This document shows, one piece after another, positions 13,373 through 18,541 of a DNA stretch of 18,541 nucleotides (positions are counted from its first letter, which is position 1; each line of letters starts with the position of its first letter). Source of the stretch: an uncultured Collinsella sp. (lineage in GTDB: Bacteria; Actinomycetota; Coriobacteriia; Coriobacteriales; Coriobacteriaceae); the NCBI GenBank assembly GCA_900547285.1, contig URGF01000029.1, positions 1 to 18,541 of the forward strand, in the 5' to 3' direction. The notes under the pieces were generated by a model that saw nothing but the letters and a program-made list of their open reading frames with translations, ran no database searches and was not told the origin of the DNA. The position numbers were made by a program, and so were the translations under genes.

Positions 13373-14725
13373 TTAGGCGTTCTGCTCGGCAAGGGCCTCC
13401 TGCTTGGCGATGGCCTTCTCGGAGATCCTCATAAAAGGCAGGTAGACAGCCATGCCGATGACAAGCTCGAGGGCCTGCCACACGCCGGCGCGCCAGTCAA
13501 AGCCCGTGGCAAGCAGGGCGTTAATGACGGGAGGCATGGTCCAAGGCACCTGGGCGATGCAGGGGCTGATGATGCCCGCGCAGGTCAGGCCATAGGTGAT
13601 GCCGATGAACAGGTCGGGAAGAAGCACGAACGGAATCATGAGCGGCAGGTTGTACACGACGGGGTAACCGTAGATGACCGGCTCGTTGATGTTAAACAAG
13701 CCAGGAACGATAGCCATCTTGGCAACGGTCTTGGAAGCCTTGTTCTTAGAGAACAGGAAGGTATCGAGCAGGAGCATGAGGGTGCAGCCCGAGCCGCCGA
13801 TAAGGGCGAAGCTGTTGACGATCTGCATGTTCATGTAGTGATCGGGCTGGATGGTGCCGCCGGCGGCAAAGGTAGCCATGTTGTCGACGATGAGCATGGT
13901 CAGGATCGGCTCGACGGTAGCGCCAGAGATGGTGGACTGGTGAATGCCGACGCAGAACAGCAGGTTCGCAAGAGTGTAGATGAGGATAACAGCCCACGGA
14001 CCGGCGTTCATGATGCTCTTGAGCGGGTTGGAAATGCACGTGGAGATGATGGTGCACAGATCGGTGCCGGCAAACACGGCGAGCAGAGCCGCGGCAATGG
14101 CGAAGATCGAGAGGTTGAGCAGCATCGGGATCATGACGTTAAAGGAGTTGGAGACCGCGGGAGGCACACCCTCGCCCAGCTTGACCTTAAGCTTCTCGAC
14201 GCCGGAAATCTTAATGAAGAGCGTGACGGAGAGCAGGGCGATGATGATAGCCGCGAACAGGCCGTTGGTGCCGGTGTTGGCAGTCGAAAGGGCGCCCGTG
14301 ACCTCGGCAGAGGTGATCTTGTCGGTGAGCAGCGGGCTCGTGGCGGCAAGCGTGGCGGTGATCTGCTGCGGCATCATGATGACGAAAGCAGAGATGGCGA
14401 CGACCACGCAGGCAAGCGGGTTATCGAAGCGCTCGTTCTTAGCGAGGCTGTAGCCAATCAATCCGGCCAAGATAATGGCAGAGACGTTGAGGGTGCCCAG
14501 CGTAATTGCCGAACCCCAGGTCTGAAGGTTGGCAAGGCCCGCTGCATCGAGCGGGAACAGGGGGAACACGACGTTGTTAATAAGAACCGCGATACCCGCA
14601 AGGATATAGAGCGGCGTGATGGTCGCGAAGGCATCGCGCAGGGAACGCAGGTGAACCTGGTTTCCCACCTTCGCAGAGACCTCGGCAAACTTGTCGAGGA
14701 AGCTCTTTCCGTTGTCACTGGCCAT
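13373..14725 (-). CDS. PTS lactose/cellobiose-family IIC permease
   Basis: IIC is the membrane channel of the PTS and binds the sugar during uptake. The 450-residue protein begins with a hydrophilic stretch (about 1-30) and then has about ten hydrophobic segments, the family pattern. Segments such as ITPLYILAGIAVLINN, GIHQSTISGATVEPIL, and PGLFNINEPVIYGYPVVYNL match the IIC family; the last carries the NEP sugar-binding motif. The start has AGGAG five bases upstream. It follows bglA by 120 bases. The substrate is inferred as a beta-glucoside from the adjoining GH1 gene; chitobiose or another disaccharide cannot be excluded. Confidence 0.93.
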   Translation of the reverse strand: MASDNGKSFLDKFAEVSAKVGNQVHLRSLRDAFATITPLYILAGIAVLINNVVFPLFPLDAAGLANLQTWGSAITLGTLNVSAIILAGLIGYSLAKNERFDNPLACVVVAISAFVIMMPQQITATLAATSPLLTDKITSAEVTGALSTANTGTNGLFAAIIIALLSVTLFIKISGVEKLKVKLGEGVPPAVSNSFNVMIPMLLNLSIFAIAAALLAVFAGTDLCTIISTCISNPLKSIMNAGPWAVILIYTLANLLFCVGIHQSTISGATVEPILTMLIVDNMATFAAGGTIQPDHYMNMQIVNSFALIGGSGCTLMLLLDTFLFSKNKASKTVAKMAIVPGLFNINEPVIYGYPVVYNLPLMIPFVLLPDLFIGITYGLTCAGIISPCIAQVPWTMPPVINALLATGFDWRAGVWQALELVIGMAVYLPFMRISEKAIAKQEALAEQNA

Positions 14726-14807
14726 GATTGCTCCTAACTTTCAAATCCGGCCTTTTCCTATGCGCACGGTGGTCTGTCGCCCTCTGCCACCAGATGTGCC
14801 ATGTTTT

Positions 14808-14823
14808 GCGCGCGGCGGCGCGC
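14808..14823 (-). other. GCGCGC hairpin between bglA and the IIC gene
   Basis: GCGCGC occurs twice around a four-base loop. It lies 22 bases after the bglA stop codon. No T tract follows, so read-through into the PTS genes is expected. The rest of the gap at 14726-14845 shows nothing else. Confidence 0.35.
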
Positions 14824-14845
14824 GGTCTGGGCGTTCGCCCGGTCG

Positions 14846-16246
14846 CTAATCAACCACGTGGGTCGTGGCGACCTGTTTGAGCCAGGCCGCCGACTTCTTA
14901 AGGCGGCGCTTGTAGCCGTCCATGAGGTCGACCTCGACAAAGCCGTAACGGTTCTTAAAGGCATTGGCCCAAGACCAGTTATCGATGACGGCCCAGTAAT
15001 GGTATCCGCGGCATTTGGCGCCCTCGGCGATTGCCTTGGCGACCCACTCCAGGTGCTGGCGCACAAAGTCGACGCGGTAGTCATCCTGGATGGTTCCTTC
15101 GGCGTCACGGTTCTTGTATTCGTCCATGATGCCGATACCGTTCTCGGATACAAACCACTCAAGATCGGGGTAGTTCTTAGCGCAGTCCATGCCAAAGTCG
15201 TAGAGGCCCTGCGGGTAGATTTCCCAGCCGCGGCTCTCGTTCATAACGGCGTCGGGCCATACGTACTCGTCGGCAAAGTGCGGCAGGCCGTACTGGTCGA
15301 CCTTGCTCGCCGGCGCCTGAACACGCGTGGGGTGGTAGTAGTTGCAGCCGAGCCAGTCGACAACACCCTGCTTGAGAATCTCTTGGTCGCCGGCACGGAA
15401 CGGGAGCTTAACGCCGCCCTCGGCCAGGCTGTCGAGCACGTCGGCGGGAAGCTCGCCCTTGGTAATAAGGTCGAGCCACCAGCGATTGTTGATGCCGCTG
15501 GTCATACGCACGGCCTCGAGGTCTGCCTCGCTGGGGTTCTGCTTGGTGTAGACCGGGGTAAAGCAGTTGATCATGCCGATCTTGGCATCGGCGCGAATAG
15601 CGCCCTCGTCATAGGCCTTACGATAGTTGGCCACGGCCAGCGCGTGCGCCAGCGAGATGTGATACTGCACGGTGCGGGCGCGGTTATAGTCATGGAGCTG
15701 CGGGTACCACACGCCCTCCTGATAGCGCTGCTCGGGCTCGACGATGGGCTCGTTAAAGGTGAACCAGTACTTGATCTCCTGGCCAAACTCGCGGAAGGCA
15801 ACGTCGGCGTAATGAGCGTACGCCTCGACGACCTCACGGCTCTCCCAACCACCACGGTCAAAGAGGTAGGTGGGCATGTCAAAGTGGTACAGGTTGACGA
15901 ACGGCTCCAGGCCGGCCTCGCGAGAGGCACGGAACAGCTCGTGATACCACGCGGCGCCCTCCTCATTGAGGTTGCCGTTAGCATCGAGCAGGCGACTCCA
16001 CTGGATGGAGGTGCGGTAGGTATCCAGGCCCAAGTCCTTCAAAATGCGAAGGTCCTCCTGGTATTTAGCCATAAAGTCATTGCCAGCATAAGAGCCAACG
16101 CGGTTATAGAACGAATCCAGATCCTGGATGGACCAGGTATCCCACAGGTTCTCGAGCTTGCCGCCCTGGTTCCACTGACCCTCAGTCTGCGGGCCGGACA
16201 TAGCGGCGCCAAAGAAGAAGTCACGGGGCAGCTGATACTGAGCCAT
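14846..16246 (-). CDS. bglA: GH1 beta-glucosidase, probable 6-phospho-beta-glucosidase
   Basis: The 466-residue enzyme is a glycoside hydrolase family 1 barrel expected to cleave PTS-phosphorylated beta-glucosides in the cytoplasm to glucose 6-phosphate and glucose. Key features are FFGAAMSGPQTEG near the N terminus, YRTSIQWSRL (77-86), the acid/base Glu166 in WFTFNEP, and the nucleophile Glu368 in FVSENG. A basic RRLKKS segment near the C terminus lies where 6-phospho enzymes hold the phosphate, but it does not match their usual motif exactly, so plain beta-glucosidase remains possible. The start at 16246 has GAGGA five bases upstream. An in-frame start at 16369 would translate the repeat in the leader, and is rejected. 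It is the first gene of the PTS operon. Confidence 0.9.
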   Translation of the reverse strand: MAQYQLPRDFFFGAAMSGPQTEGQWNQGGKLENLWDTWSIQDLDSFYNRVGSYAGNDFMAKYQEDLRILKDLGLDTYRTSIQWSRLLDANGNLNEEGAAWYHELFRASREAGLEPFVNLYHFDMPTYLFDRGGWESREVVEAYAHYADVAFREFGQEIKYWFTFNEPIVEPEQRYQEGVWYPQLHDYNRARTVQYHISLAHALAVANYRKAYDEGAIRADAKIGMINCFTPVYTKQNPSEADLEAVRMTSGINNRWWLDLITKGELPADVLDSLAEGGVKLPFRAGDQEILKQGVVDWLGCNYYHPTRVQAPASKVDQYGLPHFADEYVWPDAVMNESRGWEIYPQGLYDFGMDCAKNYPDLEWFVSENGIGIMDEYKNRDAEGTIQDDYRVDFVRQHLEWVAKAIAEGAKCRGYHYWAVIDNWSWANAFKNRYGFVEVDLMDGYKRRLKKSAAWLKQVATTHVVD

Positions 16247-16278
16247 CAAAGTCCTCGCTTTCGTGTCTAGAGCTTTCG

Positions 16279-16377
16279 GTTGGAGACGGGTTTGCTTTGG
16301 CAAGTTATCCGGTGCGCCCGCGCACCGGTTATCCAGATATCCAGCCCGCCAAAACAAAACCGTCCCCAAACGGTCGG
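16279..16377. repeat. Inverted pair of GGGGAC-type repeats around a perfect hairpin, in the bglA leader
   Basis: The arm at 16351-16377 reads GGGGACGGTTTTGTTTTGGC on the minus strand. A diverged inverted partner lies at 16281-16305 on the + strand (TTGGAGACGGGTTTGCTTTG). Most differences still allow G-U pairing. Between them CCGGTGCGC and GCGCACCGG form a perfect 9-bp hairpin with a two-base loop at about 16309-16328. The whole unit would fold as one long hairpin in the bglA leader RNA. It resembles a REPIN, meaning two inverted REP units. Confidence 0.6.
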
Positions 16378-16394
16378 CCCTGCCGGCGGCAGGG
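16378..16394 (-). other. Small GC hairpin at the start of the bglA leader
   Basis: CCCTGCC and GGCAGGG form a perfect 7-bp stem with a three-base loop, about 12-20 bases downstream of the predicted transcription start. Its role is unknown. Confidence 0.4.
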
Positions 16395-16402
16395 TTCCGT
16401 TC

Positions 16403-16414
16403 GTTGCGTACAAC
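16403..16414. promoter_or_regulatory. Candidate operator for the GntR/UTRA regulator
   Basis: GTTG and CAAC half-sites flank CGTA. The site overlaps the start point of the bglA promoter and resembles the GTTGTATACAAC-type sites known for GntR/UTRA proteins, differing at two central bases. The short half-sites mean that it could be chance. Confidence 0.35.
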
Positions 16415-16440
16415 TATAGCGCTCTAATTTCTAAAGTAAA
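16413..16440 (-). promoter_or_regulatory. Promoter of the bglA-PTS operon
   Basis: On the minus strand TTTACT (16435-16440) and TATAGT (16413-16418) are 16 bases apart. Each matches four or five of six consensus bases. Transcription would start near 16406 and give a leader of about 160 bases that contains the inverted repeat pair. Confidence 0.6.
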
Positions 16441-16506
16441 GCGTCTTTTTGTTTTTTCTTTCTCGGACTTCTTATATAAAAGTAATATGGGTGCCTCGTT
16501 GTGGGT

Positions 16507-16512
16507 TATACT
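16507..16512 (+). promoter_or_regulatory. Candidate -10 box of the GntR/UTRA gene
   Basis: TATACT lies 37 bases before the ATG at 16549. The -35 region is not recognisable. The stretch from 16441 to 16485 is unusually A/T-rich for this window and may help both divergent promoters. Confidence 0.45.
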
Positions 16513-16548
16513 TACTTGCGTATTCTTATATGTCGGAAAGGAGGTTCC

Positions 16549-17268
16549 ATGATTCCCAAATACGAGGCGATAGCTGCAGATATCCGTCGAAGCATCGAGG
16601 ATGGCGCTCTTAAACCGGGCGACAAGCTACCCACCGTCGTTGAGTTCTGTGAGCTCTATAGCGTTTCCAAAATCACCGTCAAACGAGCTATCGAGCAGAT
16701 CACCGAAGAGGGTCTTGTTACCAGCCGGCGCGGATCGGGCACCTACGTTAAAGACACGGCGGGGCTTCCCGACAAGGCGTTTTTCCAGGGCAAGAACGAC
16801 CGCGCCCAGGGTTTTTCGTATGAGCACCGCGGGGAGAAGGTAACCTCGGTGGTCTACGATTTCTCGATTGTCAATCCACCAGCGGACGTCGCTACTCAGC
16901 TGGGAATTGCCGAGGACGACTTTGCCTATCACATCGTGCGCGTGCGCCAGGTCGACGAGAAGCCCATCGTTATCGAGTACACCTACATGCCTCTCGAGCT
17001 GATACCGGGCCTTAAAAAGAAGGACCTGTACGGATCGGTCTATAGCTTTATCCGCGAGCAATGCGGGCTGAAAATTTCGAGCTTCCACCGCACCATCCGT
17101 GCCGTGGCGGCAACCGAGGAAGAGGCCGAGCGCCTGGACACCAAACCCGGCGCCCCCCTGCTCGAGCTCAACCAGATTGGCTTTTTGGATAGCGGCAACG
17201 CCTTTGAGTACTCGATTTCGCGCAACGTCGGCGACCGCTTTGAGCTGCACAACGTAACGTTGGCATAG
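16549..17268 (+). CDS. GntR/UTRA (HutC-type) transcriptional regulator
   Basis: The 239-residue protein pairs an N-terminal GntR winged helix (about 3-68) with a UTRA ligand-binding domain (about 90-235). The DNA-binding part has GALKPGDKLPTVVEFCELYSV, then SKITVKRAIEQITEEGLV and the wing RRGSGTYV. UTRA domains commonly bind sugar phosphates. The start has AAAGGAGG about five bases upstream. It is divergent from bglA, whose start is about 300 bases away, so it probably controls the bglA-PTS operon and perhaps itself. The family usually represses until the sugar phosphate is bound, but activators also exist. It may share a message with the isomerase gene, whose start is 75 bases downstream. 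Confidence 0.92.
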   Translation: MIPKYEAIAADIRRSIEDGALKPGDKLPTVVEFCELYSVSKITVKRAIEQITEEGLVTSRRGSGTYVKDTAGLPDKAFFQGKNDRAQGFSYEHRGEKVTSVVYDFSIVNPPADVATQLGIAEDDFAYHIVRVRQVDEKPIVIEYTYMPLELIPGLKKKDLYGSVYSFIREQCGLKISSFHRTIRAVAATEEEAERLDTKPGAPLLELNQIGFLDSGNAFEYSISRNVGDRFELHNVTLA

Positions 17269-17343
17269 GTTTTTGTAGTCATGCGGGCGCTCGTTATGGC
17301 TCGTCTAGAGCGGGCGGCCGCACAACACCATGGGGGTATGAAT

Positions 17344-18276
17344 ATGTCCGATTTAATTAAACTGACGCCGATCTTCCATGAGAAGATCTGGGGCGGCCGC
17401 CAGCTCGAAACCGTATTTGGTTACGACATTCCCGAGGGTCCCATCGGTGAGTGCTGGGCCATCTCGGCACACCCCAACGGCGACTGCCAGATTGCGGAGG
17501 GCCCGTATGCCGGCCACACGCTGTCGTGGCTGTGGGCCGAGCACCGCGAGCTCTTTGGCAACTGCGAGGGCAAAGAGTTCCCGCTGCTCATTAAGATCCT
17601 GGACGCCAAGGACGACCTTTCGATCCAGATTCATCCCAACGACGAGTACGCCGCCGAGCATGAGAACGGTAGCCTGGGCAAAACCGAGTGCTGGTACGTG
17701 CTGGACTGCGAGCCCGGCGCCACGATCATCGTCGGGCAGCGCGCCAAGGACCGCGCCGAGGCCGCACAGATGATCGAGGACGGCCGCTGGGACGACATGC
17801 TCAACGTGCTGCCGATCCACAAGGGCGACTTTTTCCAGATTGACTCCGGCACCGTGCACGCCATCAAGACCGGAACGCTCATTTTGGAGACGCAGCAGTC
17901 GAGCGACGTGACGTATCGCCTGTACGACTACGACCGCCCCGGCACCGACGGCAAGCTGCGCCCGCTGCATATTGAGCAGAGCCTCGACTGCATCGATTTT
18001 GATGTTCAGGCGCCGACCGACGGCACGGTGACCGCGCCCGAAATTGACGGCGTGACCGAACTCGAGTCCAACCCCTGCTACACTGTCGACCGCGTGCGTG
18101 TCGACGGCAGCAAGACCCTGGAGCAGCGCTGGCCCTTCATGTGCTTGTCGGTCATCGACGGCGAAGGCACCGTCTGCGGCGACCCCGTCCACAAGGGCAG
18201 CCACCTGCTGGCCCCGAGCACCGTGGACCAGATCGAACTCGAAGGCAAGATGGAACTGATCATCAGCCACCTGTAA
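17344..18276 (+). CDS. manA: Class I mannose-6-phosphate isomerase
   Basis: This zinc enzyme interconverts mannose 6-phosphate and fructose 6-phosphate. The 310-residue protein is a cupin-fold isomerase of the short, Gram-positive class I type. Visible features are KIWGGRQLETVFG (14-26), the metal ligands Gln95 and His97 in QIHPND, Glu115 in GKTECWY, and His172 in SGTVHAIKTGT. The start at 17344 (MSDLIKL) is preferred because GGGGG lies seven bases before it. ATG codons at 17281 and 17338 in the same frame have poor sites. The gene has no clear promoter of its own and probably follows the regulator gene on one message. Placement with a sugar-PTS regulator suggests a role in feeding hexose phosphates into glycolysis, but mannose is not otherwise seen here. 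Confidence 0.93.
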   Translation: MSDLIKLTPIFHEKIWGGRQLETVFGYDIPEGPIGECWAISAHPNGDCQIAEGPYAGHTLSWLWAEHRELFGNCEGKEFPLLIKILDAKDDLSIQIHPNDEYAAEHENGSLGKTECWYVLDCEPGATIIVGQRAKDRAEAAQMIEDGRWDDMLNVLPIHKGDFFQIDSGTVHAIKTGTLILETQQSSDVTYRLYDYDRPGTDGKLRPLHIEQSLDCIDFDVQAPTDGTVTAPEIDGVTELESNPCYTVDRVRVDGSKTLEQRWPFMCLSVIDGEGTVCGDPVHKGSHLLAPSTVDQIELEGKMELIISHL

Positions 18277-18285
18277 GCTACCGAT

Positions 18286-18316
18286 CCCCGAGCGCTCGCC
18301 GGGATGGGGCGCGGGG
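18286..18316 (+). terminator. Weak hairpin after manA
   Basis: CCCCG and GCGC (18286-18295) can pair with GCGC and GGGG (18309-18316) with one bulged base. Only TTT follows. This is the first structure after the manA stop and may stop some transcripts. Confidence 0.35.
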
Positions 18317-18341
18317 TTTGGGACAACAAGCTAAAAAGCAA

Positions 18342-18379
18342 CAAGGGGCTCCCCCACTCATCAACGAGGGAGCCCCTTG
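18342..18379. terminator. Strong hairpin, intrinsic terminator mainly for the minus strand
   Basis: A perfect 12-bp stem, CAAGGGGCTCCC (18342-18353) and GGGAGCCCCTTG (18368-18379), encloses 14 bases. On the minus strand TTGCTTTTT follows, so it would end a transcript entering from the right of the window. On the + strand no T tract follows. Confidence 0.6.
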
Positions 18380-18380
18380 C

Positions 18381-18541
18381 CATGTCTAAGTATTCAGCCC
18401 ACCCGGCTCTCCAGATCAAAAAGCGGACGAGCAAGGCGACGTTCGCAAACAACGTTATCTAAGGACCTGGGTGGGCGTATGGGGCAACATCGATCGCGAG
18501 TTCCGCACGAGCCGGAGAGCACTTAATGTGCTCTCCGTGCG
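18381..18541. other. Non-coding, structured end of the window
   Basis: No convincing gene is seen. GCCCACCC (18397-18404) is complementary to GGGTGGGC (18469-18476), and ACGTT/AACGT can pair inside. Further right CGGAGAGCAC (18513-18522) and GTGCTCTCCG (18528-18537) form a perfect 10-bp hairpin with a five-base loop. It may be the leader of a gene beyond the window, or an RNA gene on either strand. The sequence stops before this can be decided. Confidence 0.4.

Noticed and set aside
13340..14737. Long open frame on the + strand opposite the PTS IIC gene
   Set aside because: It reads a membrane protein gene backward, giving a Gly/Asp/His-rich product without motifs.
17310..17320. GCGGCCGC palindrome before manA
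   Set aside because: Short GC palindromes of this type are expected by chance in a GC-rich genome.
18382..18462. Possible 26-residue basic peptide on the + strand
   Set aside because: It starts three bases after a hairpin stem and its only ribosome-binding-like sequence is inside that stem. Too short to support without conservation.
18461..18490. T-box-like sequence near the right edge
   Set aside because: CTGGGTGG resembles the start of a T-box, but the following ACCGCG part is missing and the other T-box landmarks were not found.

Overview
The window looks like a chromosomal segment of a high-GC Gram-positive gut bacterium of the class Coriobacteriia, most likely Collinsella or a close relative. 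This rests on recalled protein families (an archaeal-type TopA with zinc ribbons, a PF12897-type aspartate aminotransferase, Mn-dependent pyrophosphatase, a lactose/cellobiose-type PTS) and on the GC-rich codon use; no database search was run. Almost all of the sequence is coding. There are no rRNA or tRNA genes, no CRISPR array and no transposase gene.

Layout from left to right. (1) 113-1096 (+): a zinc-ribbon, single-pass membrane protein with an Asp-rich stretch; it converges on the next block across a two-way terminator. (2) 1219-6333 (-): a tight cluster read tatA/B-like, tatC, hypA, hypB, topA, which joins twin-arginine export, nickel insertion for [NiFe] hydrogenase and topoisomerase I. 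(3) 6487-8172 (-): an aspartate aminotransferase followed by a STAS anti-anti-sigma protein. (4) 8323-8577 (+): a small unknown protein. (5) 8664-10022 (-): NhaA Na+/H+ antiporter, preceded by a leader that holds a terminator-like hairpin. (6) 10290-11213 (-): manganese-dependent inorganic pyrophosphatase. (7) 11380-16246 (-): a beta-glucoside block read bglA, PTS IIC, IIB, IIA and then, after a terminator, a ROK sugar kinase. (8) 16549-18276 (+): a divergent GntR/UTRA regulator and a class I mannose-6-phosphate isomerase. (9) 18277-18541: non-coding sequence with several strong inverted repeats.

How the genes may work together. The PTS would import and phosphorylate a beta-glucoside such as cellobiose. 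The GH1 enzyme would cleave the phosphorylated product, the ROK kinase would phosphorylate the free glucose, and the GntR/UTRA protein is the natural candidate regulator because it shares the promoter region with bglA. The tat-hyp cluster fits a cell that exports a folded [NiFe] hydrogenase, although no hydrogenase structural gene is in view.

The most unusual signal is non-coding. Several intergenic gaps carry hairpins built on one plan: inverted arms of 7-14 bases around a 13-15 base core that begins with GGGGAC or a close variant. Two copies of one type (1120-1148 and 8580-8608) differ at a single base and sit at the same kind of place, between a + strand stop codon and a convergent terminator. 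They resemble REP/REPIN-type repeats. The nhaA leader (10029-10187) is the second point worth testing, as a possible cation-responsive attenuator.
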